From: Anastatus disparis
Lineage: Eukaryota > Arthropoda > Insecta > Hymenoptera > Eupelmidae
DNA length: 64,000 bases
Reading direction: 5' to 3'
Assembly: GCA_017163975.1 (NCBI GenBank)
Contig: JAFFSR010000279.1
Span: 668,501 to 732,500 of the forward strand
Of this stretch, positions 1 to 12,259 are shown in pieces. How positions within the stretch are numbered: position 1 is the stretch's first letter; each line of letters begins with the position of its first letter. The notes under the pieces were generated by a model that was given only the letters and a program-made list of their open reading frames with translations, did not search any database and was not told where the DNA came from. Both the position numbers and the translations under genes were made by a program.

Positions 1-562
1 CCAAAAATTATTTTCATTTTATGGCGAATTTTCTTCATTGCTTTGTGCCTGATTTTGCCAGTTCATGTTCACATAACGAGATCATCGTAGAGTCAAGCAC
101 CAAGTTGACAGCGGAGATAGAAAAGCCATATTCAGCGAGAGAGTGAGCGAGAAAGAGAGAAAGCGTTAAATAAGAGGTAATAACAAGATTTAGATTTTTT
201 TTTAGATTTTATAAATTGTTTATTCGTACATTATGTTGTACAGTAAAATAAAGTAACAATAAAGAATAATTTGAATATCAAGATAAAATTACATTAAATA
301 TAGTAAGAAAAAATAACAGAATTATTTGAATGTAGTATAAAAAAAGATTTACAATAGGTGCATTATAAATAAGCCAACTGCAGGTCATCACAAATCAGAC
401 ATGAGGTCTCAACAGCGAGATATGCCCACTCTCCAAGGTAAGGAAATATGAACGAGCTGATGACTTAAATGAGGCAATTCTAGGAGAATTTCTGATGTTG
501 GAAGGCAGGTCATTCCAGAGCCTGGATGAAGAGACGACGTAAGATCTGAAGAAAAATTCAGA

Positions 563-3240
563 TTAGGAATGAGGAATGATTAATGGCTTCACATCACCCC
601 TCTGAAGCCTCCCAAGCTGGTTCCAACTGTACCTGTCAGAAATATATGAAGGAGAATTAATTTGCAAGACTTTACATAATAGTGAGGTCGCGAAAAAGAT
701 TCGTCTACCACCAGTCGAAAGCCAGCCAAGGGACAACCTATAAGGAGTGATGTGCTCATGCCTTCCTACACCATAGACATACCGTATACCAGAGATGACA
801 ATCCGTTGAAGCTTAGTATCGAGTTTACCGGAGAGATCACAATAATTAAGGCAACGGTAATCGATTAGTGGAAATAGCAAGGCCTGTATAAAATGTTTAC
901 GCAGGCAGAAGATTGTACTTTGGCGAAAGTAATTTAAACAATAAAGTGGTAAATTAGCTCTCCTACATATATAAGAGATGTGCTCCTTTCAACTCAGTTT
1001 CGAATCCAACCATACACCAAGATTACGTACACATGTTTCAAAAGGAATCATAGTTCCGTTAACATGAACTCCAGTTGATGACATACAGCACAGCTTATTA
1101 ATATACTAATATGAACCAAGTATGATAGCCTTGGTTTTATTAACATTTAGACAAAGACGATTGGAGACAGCCCATTCAGAGACAATCTCTGCCTTTCGAC
1201 CTGTCAACATAGTAAACCGTTCCAAGTCAGACAGAGGAAATTGCACATAGATTTGCAAGTCATCTGCGAAGATGAGATGAAATATCTGAGGGTTGAGGTC
1301 ACTGGCGACGTCATTAATATAAATAGAAAATAAAAGAGGACCAAGGACTGATCCCTGTCGAACCACCGTGTTAAGACTACGAAAGGTAGATCTGACATTA
1401 ACACAACCCAAGACAGCCTGCTGCCTACCCACAAGATAAGATACAAACCACCAAACCACAGCATTTGAGCGATCCAGATTAGACAGCTTACGAAGAAGCA
1501 TCACATGAAACACCGTGTCAAACGCCTTGCTAAAATCAAATAGCTAAAGCAGCGTGACCCATTTCCTTTCCATACCCTATCGTACGTCATCTGTTAGCTT
1601 CAACAAAGCAGTCTGGGTACTGTGATGCATCCGAAAACCAGTCTGGAAGTGATCAAGTAGCTGTCGAGTGTTAAGATAGATGTATAGCTGTTGGTGCACA
1701 AGTCGCACAAGAACCTTGGACATGAAAGAGAGATGTGAGGTTGGCCGCATATCATTCATTGATAAGGGAGAAGGAAACTTGTTAATTGCAGTCGCCAATG
1801 ATTTCTTCCAAATAAAGGGAAAAACTGGAGAATTGAGTGAGCCATTAAATATTTCACATATAATAGGGCCAATCATTAGAAAGGCTGCGAGGATAAAGGA
1901 TTGCGAGACACCATCAAATCCCATTGCCTGAGAAGTGGAATGACGTATCGCTTGTAGCACTTTATCAACAGTAACTTTATTAAAGTAAAAGGAAGGTTTA
2001 AAGTTATTACCACCAGGTAAGCTGCAAAGATACTCGTCAACCGACAGCGAGAGTAAGTTAAACGCAACCTCACTGAAATAAATATTAAGCTCATCCAGCG
2101 TAAAAGTGCTAGTAGCATCACTAAGGTCAGAGCGAATGCCAATATTCCTGAGCTCCTTACAAATTTGTCGTGAGTCAGTAAGTCGAGACAGTCTATTGTA
2201 AAAGTACTGGAGTTCGGCAGATTCAATCTGCACGTGTGCATTGTCGCATGCTATTCTGTAGTTCTGTAAATCAGTCCGAAGTCTAGTACGCTTGTAATAT
2301 CGATAAAGTCGATTCCTCTCAAGTATGAACAAATTCAAATTAGGCGTAAATCACGGGTGGTGACGTCAGCTACGACGAACCACCTTGACTAGTACAAAGC
2401 GTGAAATAGCATCATTAAGATGAGAGAAAAGACAGTCAAGACAGTCAGCCATAGGCAAGGGATCACCACACGTAGAGCACCCTAAAGAATTCAAAAATAG
2501 CAGAATGGCAGGCACATCGACAGACTTAAAATCACGATAGGTGAAGTCATTCAAGATGAGTTGAGAGAGGGATGACTTAACAGTCGCAGTCACAAAGTCA
2601 TGCCCATCAATAAGAGGTACATCCATCTTTCAGTAATCAAGCAAGGTGTCATTTGCATCAATAAGACACAAATCAAGCCAGGCATCAGATGTAGCAGTGT
2701 AATGGATAGATCCATATGGGACAGAGTACAAGGAATTTTCCGAGATTAATGATCTGAGATATAGATATAGAATACTGCATCATCCGAGTTGGATAGTTGA
2801 TCTGCATTTAAGTCGCCTAATAGTACCTTGGTACTATAGTTATGCATACGTTCTGTCAAATCAGGCACGATGTCACTGTGCGCCAGGAAAGGAGCATGAG
2901 GAGGTCTATAAACCACATCAATGAAGATAGGTGCTGGAGTTTATTTTAAGGAAACCTCACAGAAGAGATACTCTAGAAGGCCTGGCTTACCAATCCAACT
3001 AGCAGTTGATGAGCAGAGGCGTGCGAAAGAGAGAGAGAGAGAAGTGAATGTATAGTGCGACGCCACCACCCCGAATATCGCGATCCCGTCTGTGAAGAAC
3101 ATAGTCATCAAGAGCCACTAAGGAGTCGTCAACTACCTGGCCTAAGTTGGTTTCAGTAATGGCAATGACGTGGAAGACAGGACGAGACGCCCAAAAGAGT
3201 CGAATCATCTTAACGTGTGCTCGAAGAGAGTTAGCATTGG
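563..3240 (-). pseudogene. LINE ORF2 pseudogene: endonuclease + reverse transcriptase
   Basis: Broken ORF2 of LINE copy 1, which would nick DNA and reverse-transcribe the element RNA. The endonuclease part (about 3,208-2,640) shows ITETNLG and RDRDIRGGGVALY near 3,170-3,040, then VVYRPP and GDLNAD (about 2,810), the active-site region of an AP-type endonuclease. The reverse transcriptase follows: a linker at 2,338-1,900, the conserved FQTGFRMHHSTQTALLKLTD stretch near 1,590-1,650, a break in the FSKAFDT motif near 1,530, RQGSVLGPLLFSIYINDV (about 1,320-1,370), and the catalytic box FADDLQIY, a variant of YADD, near 1,260. The C-terminal RT-connection and tail lie at 880-563. At least five frame breaks or stops separate the pieces, so no active enzyme is encoded. 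Family assignment comes from motif reading and is secure at the RT level. Confidence 0.82.
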
Positions 3241-3600
3241 AATGGTAGACACGTAGACCTTCCTCAGATATAATTTCGTTATCACCAATTGAGGAAGATG
3301 ATGGATGAGTTAAGATAAGAGTTAATATGAGACTGACATATGGATGAAATAGGAGGTACGGAGAGTGGACTTACCCTTACAGTAGGTGATACTAAGTTAC
3401 AGTCTTGTCCGACGGAGTCAGCAGAATTCTTGACCAAAAAGAGTTCAGATTATTATCATTAGAAATTAGAGTCAGGACATCACCCCTTTTTTCCGAGCAT
3501 AAATCTTGCCGTTGTTTACAAAGGTCAAGAAGTCAAACTTCTTATCACGGGCTTTAGCTAATACCCGAAGCTTGAGTTGGTGAAGGGTCGGTGGTAAATA

Positions 3601-4720
3601 CTAATTCATATTAATGAGACTTGATGTGACAGCATTGATGGGTTGAGCAGTTTCCAAAAGATCAACCCTGATCTGAGAAGTGTGCAATTTCCTGATTCTT
3701 GTCTCAGCCTGAATCAAGGATCGCACCAGCGATGAACTCTTCAGTGTTACCAATAAAGGTACAGTTCTCCTAGATGATGCCTTTGCTGATGGCACCGCAA
3801 CAGCAGAAGCCACTTCAGACGTATGACCTTGAGATGGTTCATCAGTAACTGCAGTAGCAGAGTGATCAGAATCATCAGAACGACGTAAAGACCTGATTGT
3901 TACAATGTCACATGCAGAAAATCCAGGATCCAAGGTGGTAAAGACAGCAAATACAGCTTGCTTAAGATCTCTGAATTCAGCAGGAAGAAGACCACTCAGA
4001 ATCAGGTCAGCTGAATGTTCAAGGCGATGCTGTTGAGCAGCGAGCTCCCTCCACTGCTTGGTAAGGCTCCTACTCAGCTCATCACAATAATGAACCATAG
4101 CAGATAAAGAAGATGCCAATGTCGAGGTGTTAATAGCAGAAGCAAAAGACCGCTGCGCAGATGAGAGCTCCAAGATTTTTGTCTGCAGCTCATGTTGATC
4201 TCGCTGAAGTTGGTTAAGGCGGGCATCGCCAGCATCAATACGAGCGTGCAGGTCATCAATACGGTGATTCAGAGTAGAAGATATATCGTCTACTCTGTTT
4301 TCAAGTGCAGTGACAGTAGTGATAAGAGATGTCATCTGTGTTCCTACATTGGCTACTGATGACTCTATAGCGCCAAGCTTGTTCAAGTCCTCATCAGTCT
4401 TATCAATTTTATCCACCTTGTCCTATTTAGCACCAAAATTCTCTTTCTTAGCCATTAGAACAGCCAGATTAGAGAACTGTGAAGAGCAAAGAGATGATGG
4501 TGTAGATGAGCGAGACATACTCAAGAAGTCAGGATTATGCAGCGGCAGAGTTTGCAGTGACGAGACAAGGATCACAGACCTTGATTTTCTGGTCATTCTC
4601 ATCCCTCACCTGAATCAACTTCATGCAGCCAGAGTGGAACAGCTTAGTACAGACATGGCACTTTTGTGGCTTAGAAGCATCAGAAAAGTCTTTAAAACAT
4701 AGGCTATACTTGGAATTCAT
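3601..4720 (-). pseudogene. LINE ORF1 pseudogene: PHD-type finger + coiled coil
   Basis: ORF1 of LINE copy 1. The N-terminal piece (4,720-4,535) has spaced cysteines and a histidine (CHVCTKLFHSGC, then CDPC), matching the PHD/RING-like finger found in ORF1 of some CR1/Jockey-group LINEs. After a break near 4,430-4,535, a 271-residue piece (4,416-3,601) begins with heptad-like repeats (many L/I/V at a/d positions, residues about 1-100), consistent with a trimerising coiled coil. It then has a charged middle and a basic C-terminus. In this group ORF1 proteins bind RNA and chaperone the RNP. It lies directly upstream of ORF2 on the same strand. The equivalent gene in the second LINE (31,588-33,372) has the same finger-plus-coil order. 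Confidence 0.72.
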
Positions 4721-4845
4721 GGCTCCAATCCTCGTCCGGAGTACAACTCAAAACGCAGCTACACAAAAAGAAAAGATGAGATTAGCAATTGCAAAATCTT
4801 GTATCAATGCAGCTGTATATACAAGAAATATACATACCATCGTGA

Positions 4846-5160
4846 GCACGCATCAATTTATAATGCGCACTGCACGGGAACGTTAAGGACTCCAGCAAAA
4901 AGAAGCAGCAGCTAGCCCCTAGTATATCAAACACTGAGCACCTTATCTGAAAAGCAATGAATAGCCCCAAGTTTACATAACAATGAGTCCAATGAGCCGA
5001 GACAGTTGGAGAGCAACCTTAAACTGCAGCAATCGTATCAATTACAATGCGTACTGCACAGGAACATTGAAGCCTTCAGCGAAAAGAAGCAGCAGCTAGT
5101 CCCCAGCATATTCAACACTGAGCACCTTATCTAAGAAGCAATGAGTAGCACCAAGATTGC
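4846..5160 (-). repeat. Tandem 5' UTR units of LINE copy 1
   Basis: Two diverged copies of a unit of about 185 bp lie head to tail: 4,846-4,970 and 5,034-5,160. They share GCACTGCACGGGAACGTTAA/GTACTGCACAGGAACATTGA, AAGAAGCAGCAGCTAG and GAGCACCTTATCT blocks. They sit immediately upstream (minus strand) of ORF1, the place where other LINEs carry promoter monomers. Promoter function is inferred from position. Confidence 0.65.
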
Positions 5161-5275
5161 ATGTTTTTGCACCAAATTTGCACAAAATGTCACTCGCAGA
5201 ATCCTTTATCCGCAACAACACTCCAAATTGCATTCAAAAACGACCCAACGTGCAGAAAACTTAGCAAACACAGAG

Positions 5276-5613
5276 CGATGATCAACGTGATCCGTATAGA
5301 GCGAGAGAGGATAGGAAAGAGAGAGGGAGTGAATTCATAAAACGTTGTATTTTTTTCCTATTATTCAATTTAAGTTGTGTGAAAAGAGAAGTGTGAATTA
5401 TAAATTTGGGAATAATTTGAAATTGTAAAAGATTTTCATATCTCGATTTGTAAAATTTGTGTGAAAGAGTCTTGAATTTCTTCGAAGAGAGCCACTGTTA
5501 CTGCCATTGAGAGGAGAGATAAATCAGAGATGATACAGTATAAAATAGAGGTGCCGTGTCTAATAGCGGCGATCAAAATTCCGAATCGTGCGAGTATCTA
5601 GTGGTGCTATATA
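5276..5613. other. AT-rich spacer, no gene seen
   Basis: GA-rich then AT-rich sequence between LINE copy 1 and the Tc1 element. I see no open frame with recognisable features and no RNA gene. Confidence 0.5.
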
Positions 5614-7250
5614 CAGTGTGTGTCATAACTATAAAACCACCTAAGATTTGGATGAAACTTTTATCGGAATGTCAAAAAGAATTGCGATATTGTTTTAGAA
5701 ACTATGGAATATTTTTAGAAACTAATCTTAAAAGAGAAAAAATTTCATTTAAACATTTATTTAAAACTTTAAAACTTTCTTTAGTGTAACAATTACAGAA
5801 TCAGCATAAATAACATTTTTTTGTTTGTTTAATTATAAAATCATGAGAAGTATTTTTTTTAAATATTTTTATTTTGGAAATTTTTTAATTTTCCGCTTTG
5901 ACGCTACTACTATCGGCTAGAATGGAGTTTTTAACTGTCACAAAATGTGTTTTAACGGTTAACGGTTCAAAATTCAATTTTAATTGTTGGATATTTTTAT
6001 TATCGCATTTACACATTTTATTATTATATTTAAAAGAAATTTACTGTAATGCCTCGAGGTAAATGCTTATCTGAACAAGAAAAAGGAAAAATCTTAACGT
6101 ATCGTGAAAGTAATATAAGTATTCGAGAAATCGCTTGAAAACTTAAAAGATGTTGCACAATGTTGTTTTAAATTTTCTTAAAAATACTGCTTTTTATGGT
6201 AGAAATAAAAAAGGGGGACCAAAGAAAAAGGTAACTGCACGGATTGAGCGACAAATAATAAAAACAGCGAGTAACTCTACAAAAAGCTTACGAAAAATTA
6301 AAGAAGAATTGCAATTGGAAATTTCACGCAGTACGATTCATAAAGTAATTAAAAAGTCAGAACATCTCGCAAGACAAAAATTGAAAAAAGCTCCAAAGCT
6401 ATTGCAACGCCATAAAAAGGCTCGGCTTGAATTTGCAAGATTTAACATAAGCACTGATTGGAATAAAGTAAGTAAATGAGTAGGTATTGTACTAATATCA
6501 TAGCAATATTGTGAATCATGAATTGAAGTTTAATTTATTTAATTATATTTCAAGGTTATTTACTCAGATGAAAAAAATTTAATTTAGACGACGCTGATGG
6601 AAATCACTCTTATTGGAGAGATTTGAGAAAGGAATCTCAGTAATTTTCATGCAGAAATTTTAGAGGCGGAAGCTTAACGGTTTGGGGAGCTTTTTGTAAA
6701 AATGGGCTTCTACGTTTAGCTTTTTCATCTTGTAAAATGAATACAACAGAATACATTGATGTACTGCAAAATCGATTACTACCTTATTTAGATTAAAACG
6801 AAACAGAAAATTTAATTTTTCAACAAGCTGATGCATCAATCCATGCAAGTAAAGCTACAAAACAGTGGTTTGTTAATAATGACATTTTAGTTTTACTATG
6901 GCCAGCTTGCTCTCTAGACTTAAATCTGATAAAAAATTTATGAGCTATTCTTGTACGTAGAGTGTATGCTGAAAATAAGCAGTACAATACAATTAACGAA
7001 TTAAAAGAGGAAATTTTAGAAGCTTGGAGTAAAATCGAAAAAGAAATTATAAAAAATTTAATTGACAATATGTTCAATAGAATATTCCTGGTTATACATA
7101 ACCATGGAGGACCAATTGAATATTAACAAAATAAATTCAAATTCTAAAATTATTAACAAAAATATTATATCATATCAAGATATTAATTTCATGTTTAACA
7201 AATATAATTGCGCTGTTTTCCCAAAATGGTTTTATAGTTATGAAACAGAT
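5614..7250 (+). mobile_element. Tc1/mariner element, inactive
   Basis: Left end CAGTGTGTGTCATAACTATA at 5,614, preceded by TA. A degraded inverted copy (TATAGTTATGAAACAG) lies at 7,233-7,250 and is followed by TA. Between them is a broken transposase. Length, TA target and end sequence fit Tc1-like elements. A related end fragment lies at 46,230-46,401 in inverted orientation. Confidence 0.78.
6049..7126 (+). pseudogene. Tc1-like transposase pseudogene
   Basis: Starts at ATG 6,049 (MPRGKCLSEQEKGKI...), the paired-type N-terminal helix-turn-helix domain. An early in-frame TGA follows at about 6,136. The second DNA-binding half is visible at 6,190-6,470 (GGPKKKVTARIERQI, SRSTIHKVIKK). The catalytic domain is then read in pieces: YSDEKKFNL near 6,560 (first Asp), TVWGAF near 6,680, QQADASIH near 6,825 where Tc1 enzymes usually have QQDNAPIH, and SLDLNLIKNL near 6,920 where the third acidic residue (Glu) is replaced by Lys. 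Stops at about 6,638, 6,796 and 6,941 confirm inactivity. It would have catalysed cut-and-paste transposition of its own element at TA sites. Confidence 0.82.
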
Positions 7251-7640
7251 AAAAAATGTAATATTGTATTTATTTTGTAACTAGCTTAATTTACCTCGCT
7301 CCTAACGTCGCTCGGTTGAATTTTCATGTATTTTATTATTATGTATAAATTAACCAATTTTAAAATGAACTTATGAATTTTAATATTGAAGTTTTGTACT
7401 AAATTGAAATTTTATATTTTTATAAAAAAGGATGAATTAATGTTACAATTATTTTACTAGATTGCATTTCAATCAATGAAAAAACGCTGCCAAGTGCTTT
7501 GGCGGAATGCTTTCTCATAGAGCTCTTTGAGTTTCATTAATCTTTTTATATTTATTTAAATGTAATTTTAATATAAAAAAATTGTCTAAAATTAATATTT
7601 ATTTATAAATTTGTTACTTTAAAAAAACGATGACAACGAT
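7251..7640. repeat. Dispersed AT-rich repeat shared with 50.28 kb
   Basis: The sequence beginning TTACCTCGCTCCTAACGTCG (about 7,290) and running to about 7,480 recurs, diverged, at 50,278-50,520. It is non-coding. I see nothing further to 7,640. Confidence 0.55.
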
Positions 7641-8246
7641 GACTGCGCTAAGAAAATAAGTTTTCCAAAGCTTGTTTCATTAAGGCAATAACGAATAATT
7701 TTCATAATAATTTTAAAGAAAATCTATCGAATGGTTTTAGTGTAATATAAAAAAAATGAAAAATAAACATTTTTTCAAAATTCTCTTAAATTAAAACTGC
7801 GCTAAGAAAATAAGTTTTCCGAAGCTTATTTTCTTCAGACAATAGCGAATAACTTGCATACAAATTTTGGAGCAAATCTATCAAATAGTTTTCGTAAAAT
7901 AAAAAAATATTAAAAAATAACAACTTTTTTAAAAATTTTCAAAATGCTCTAAAATTAATAATATACCAAGAAAATCAGTTTTCAAATGTTTTTATTATTT
8001 TAACAGTAGCAAATAATTACTGTACAAATTTTTAAATAAATTTTTAGAGTAGTTTACGTAAGACCCAAAAAAAATAAAAAATTTTTTTTCAAAATTTTCA
8101 AAATTTTTTTAAATTAAAATTGCATTAAGAAAATAAGTTTTCCAAAGCTTGTTTTATTAAGACAATAACGAATAACTTGCATACAAATATTGGAGCAAAT
8201 CTATCGTATGGTTTTCATAAAATAAAAGAAAAATGAAGAAAAATAG
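7641..8246. repeat. ~155-bp satellite array, left part
   Basis: About four head-to-tail units of 154-163 bp start near 7,647, 7,801, 7,966 and 8,124. Each contains AAGAAAATAAGTTTTCC, an AATAACGAATAA-like segment, GGAGCAAATCTATC and an A/T run. Matching units resume at about 10,100-10,320, so the array is interrupted by the 8,247-10,097 block. Confidence 0.65.
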
Positions 8247-10097
8247 TATATTATGCGTCAAGGCCGCAAAACGTATCATTCCTGGCGAGTGCATGCTGAG
8301 GGGCCGAGCGTAGCACTCCAGCTGCACGAACAAGAATGATACGTTTGTGGCCGTGACTGCATATACTATTTTATGTCCGAAGGCCGTTGAGCGGAAGCTG
8401 AGGTGAAGCCCCCCATCTATAAAAAAATAATTGATGATTCTTAAAATATAAAATAAATTATTAAAAAAATTCAATTATAAACAATAAATAACTAATAATT
8501 CTTAAAATGCAATAAAAAGATACAATAAAAAAAATTCTATTATAAAAACCACTAATGACTGTTAAAATATAACATTAAATTTCAACAAAAATATAATAAA
8601 ATATAAAATAAAGCTAAACTATAAAAATTATAATTGAAAAATATTATTTGAAAAAAAACAAAAAAAGTTTTGAAAAAATAGAATGAAAAAGATCTGATTA
8701 TAAAAACAACTAATAATTGTTAAAATATAATATAAAAATTAAACAAAAATACAACCAAATATAAAACGAAGATGAACCATAAAAATTATAATTGAAAAAT
8801 ACTATCTAAAAAAGAAAAAAAAAGTTTTATTACGCGAAACTTGTAGATATGTGTTTTTCTCGCGCTCTCCTTTTCTTTCATAATATACATATATTGAGTC
8901 CACGTTATTCGTTAATGCATATCCAGTATAGTATATGTAAGAAAAGGATAGCGATATTAAGTAAAGCAAGCAGTTCATTCAGTTAAATTCCAAGAATCAG
9001 CAACGGCGAGAACGTTTTTCTGTGAACTTTTATTAAAATAATACATTAAATATGCACATTTTTCTTTTGCGGCCTAGAACAAGAATACACTATTTTGTGC
9101 TCCGTATAGAGGACACAAAAATTTATTTTGCGGCCTGAGGACAATAGTATATTATGCGTCAAGGCCGCGAAACGTATCATTCTTGGCGAGTGCATGCTGA
9201 GGGGCCGAGCGAAAGCGAGGCCGCTCCAGCTGCACGAGCAAGAATGATATGTTTGTGGCCGTGACTGCATATACTTTTTTTTTGTCCAAAGGCCGCTAAG
9301 CGGAAGCTGGGGCGGAGCCCCCCGCCTATAAAAAAATAATTCATAATTCTTAAAATATAAAAGAATTTTATATGTATGATATGAATTTTTTTTATTATAT
9401 ATTTAATAAAAAATCCAATTATAAATAATAAATAACTAATAATTCTTAAAACACAATAAAAAAATATAATAAAAAAAATTCGATTATAAAAACCACTAAT
9501 AATTGTTAAAATATTAAATTAAAATTAAACAAAAATACAATAAAATATAAAATAAAGCTAAACTATAAATATTATAACTAAAAAATATTTAAGAAAAGAA
9601 AGAAAAAGTTTTAAAAAAATAGAATAAAAAAAATCGATTATAAAAACAACTAACAATTGTTAAAATATAATATTAAAATTAAACAAAAATAAAACAAAGC
9701 TAAACTATAAAAATTATAATTCAAAAATATTTAAAAAAGAAAAAAAAGTTTTAACACGCGAAACTGTTAACTATGTCTTTCTCTCGCTCTTTCCTTTTCT
9801 TTCATAATACACATATATTGAGTCTAAGTTATTCGTTAACGTATACCCAGTATAGTATATGTGAGAAAAGGATAACGATATTAAGGAAAGCGAGCAGTTC
9901 ATTAAGTTCAATTCCAAGAATCGCGACGTCGAGAACATTTTTCTGCGAACTTTTATTAAAATAAGACATTGGATATACACATCTTTCTTTTGCGACCTAG
10001 GACAAGAATAAACTCTTTTGTGCTCCGTATACAGGACACAAAAATTCATTTTGCGGCCTGAGGACAAAAAAAAAATTTTTTTTTCGTCCTCATGCCG
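8247..10097. repeat. Two ~880-bp tandem units with GC-rich hairpins
   Basis: Unit 1 starts at about 8,247 and unit 2 at about 9,129. Both begin TATTATGCGTCAAGGCCGC. Each has a GC-rich head of about 170 bp with an inverted repeat (GGCCGCAAAACGTATCATTC against GAATGATACGTTTGTGGCC) and a second GC block ending GGAAGCTGGGGCGGAGCCCC. An AT-rich body of about 500 bp follows, then a TATA/CAGT-containing segment (8,850-9,060 and 9,760-9,970) and the tail TTTTGCGGCCTGAGGAC. The last tail closes in a near-perfect hairpin at about 10,054-10,093. No protein-coding content was recognised. Confidence 0.6.
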
Positions 10098-10322
10098 CAA
10101 ATAATGTCTATACAAATTTTCAAAAAAATTTTCTGAGTAGTTTACGTAAAATACCAAAAAAATTAAAAATTAAAATTTTTTTAAAATTATTAAAATAGCT
10201 CTAAAAAAAACTGAGATAAGAAGATCAATTTTCAATAGCTTCCCCTCAGTTAGACAAAAAAATAAATTGCATGCAAAATTTGGAGCAAATCCAACGAGAT
10301 ATTTTTAGCATACTGAAATCAT
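10098..10322. repeat. ~155-bp satellite array, right part
   Basis: It contains TGTCTATACAAATTTTC, GAGTAGTTTACGTAA and GGAGCAAATCCAAC segments matching the units at 7,641-8,246. It runs up to the CA microsatellite. Confidence 0.5.
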
Positions 10323-10545
<223 letters not shown>

Positions 10546-10659
10546 GACATTTTCTGGAAACCACTTTTTTCGACTCCCTAAGTCTAAATTTGTACAAATT
10601 AATGAAAAAATAGAAAAAATTTTTTTTTTATCGATACAATGCTTTCTCTGTGAGAAAGC

Positions 10660-11440
10660 AAAATATGATAGGAATTCATTCTTTTTAATCACGTGTTTCA
10701 ATCAGGAACCATGAAATAATCGAAAACAGTATTTGACGTTTCCTAGAACTAACAACTACACAGAAAAAGAGAAGTACTGTCAAAGAAGATAAACGCTTAT
10801 AAAAGGATTCTTATAGGTAAAATTTTTCGTCCGAAAATCTGGGTAACACTTTAACATTGTTTGTATATCTATACATATGAAAAATTTGATATATATAGAT
10901 ATAAAAATACATGGGATCTAGCGGCGCCCTCAGTAGCTGGCTAACTCATTTTTGGCAGAAATTTCTCATTTTAGAGTACGCTTTTTAGGGACTAATGTTG
11001 GTACTATTATATTATTGAACGAGAGCAAAAATTTTCTATGCTTAGTGTCTTTTTTTCCAGTACTAAGACTGACATTCCACCTACTTAATTCAAGGGTAGT
11101 ATTTTCCAGAAAATGTGATTGTTATTCTGTTTTGGTGCAGCCTTTTCTACTACTAAAATTAAAAATTGAAAAATATAGAATTATTATCATAATATATAAC
11201 ACTTTTCATTTACTAATAATTAATTTTCTAATTCGTGATATTTAAGGGATAGAACGATACATGTTCATCTGCTATACTTCGTTTTAAAATAGTTAGCTTT
11301 TGAGTTTAAAATTAATTATTAGTAATTCAAAATTGTTATATATTATATGATTTAAATTATATTTATCAACTGTTAAAAATTATTTTATAATTTAATGGTT
11401 TTTACGTTATTGAAAATTAATTATATTGAAGTTTTATACT
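10660..11440. repeat. Dispersed repeat, copy A (copy B at 50.52 kb)
   Basis: The sequence starting AATATGATAGGAATTCATTC recurs in the same orientation from 50,522 to about 51,200. Internal landmarks shared by both are GGGACTAATGTTGGTA, GTACTAAGACTGACATT and CGTGATATTTAAGG. An ISDR-like palindromic AT segment ends each copy. No coding capacity was recognised; it is probably a non-autonomous element or remnant. Confidence 0.65.
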
Positions 11441-12214
11441 TGACAGCGCCGCAGTGCGCATTATATAGGTTATATGTTAGTATAAGATAATTAAGTTCCG
11501 TAGTACGGAAAAATTCGGTACTATATCAAATAATTTTTAGGGTAAGACGCGTTGAAAGATGTACTAATATAGGTTGTCTTAATTTATGTACTGAGTATTA
11601 ATTAAAAAACGACTGGTAATGTTTTTTTGACTACTGACTTGAGTTAGTACATTTTTTTAGGTATTTTCCTTTCTCTGTGTGCGCATGTGCAAATTCAAGA
11701 TTAAGGTTGGAATTTGATAATCTTCAATATTTACAAAATTGAGATTCGTCTATAAGGTTCGAATTCATGAATGTGATTTCAGTATTCAGTATAACTTGAA
11801 ACTCAAATATCTTTACTTGAGCATCAGCAGTTTGTTTTCTTGGGTGGGCTGTAGAGTTGAAAAAAGTGGAAAATGGGTGTAAAATGAATAGAAAATGGGT
11901 TTTATCAAATAAAAGGATGGGAAATGAGATTTCTATCAGTAACATATGGGGGGTCGACGACTAAATTTTTTTAAAAACTATTTGATATAGAAAGGTATAT
12001 ATCTTATTATATTATAAAAATTTTTCTGCCATCATTATCGACGCTGCCGCCGTGTATAAGAATTAATCGTGGCCCCAGTCAGTTGAAATTTCGTTAAGAT
12101 AGGAGTAACAAGTTAGCTAAAAGTTGCTTAAAAAATAGCTGAAAGTTATATAAAAGTTAGCTAAAATTTAGTTAAAATTATCAGAAGAAGGATAAATTTG
12201 CCTTCAAATTAGCT
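11441..12214. other. AT-rich flank left of the Polinton, no gene seen
   Basis: AT-rich sequence with small AGTTAGCTAAAA-type internal repeats near 12,110-12,180. I recognise no gene or element end apart from the target duplication at 12,215-12,220. Confidence 0.5.
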
Positions 12215-12259
12215 GAATTTAGTAGATAGGCTATAGGCATACTGGCACACCCGGATTCT
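12215..12259 (+). repeat. Polinton left target duplication + TIR
   Basis: GAATTT (12,215-12,220) followed by the 39-bp TIR (12,221-12,259). Just inside, TTAGAATCCG and TTACAATCCG motifs (about 12,289 and 12,381), each followed by a TCATTTAAAATAC-like stretch, form two diverged subterminal direct repeats. Confidence 0.95.

Larger units (their letters stand above)
200..5275 (-). mobile_element. LINE retrotransposon copy 1 (Jockey/CR1-like), decayed
   Basis: A minus-strand non-LTR retrotransposon. In transcription order it shows a tandem 5' UTR (about 5,275-4,730), ORF1 with a PHD-type finger and coiled coil (4,720-3,601), and ORF2 with an endonuclease (about 3,240-2,640) and reverse transcriptase (2,340-563). 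The last part is an AT-rich 3' UTR with AATAAA-like signals near 230-300. The low-coordinate end is uncertain; the sequence 183-215 (RC: repeats of AATCTAAA) could be the 3' tail. The same type of protein set occurs in the plus-strand LINE at 31.6-36.0 kb. Many stops and frameshifts show that the copy is dead. Both ends are approximate because I could not find a convincing target duplication. Confidence 0.8.
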
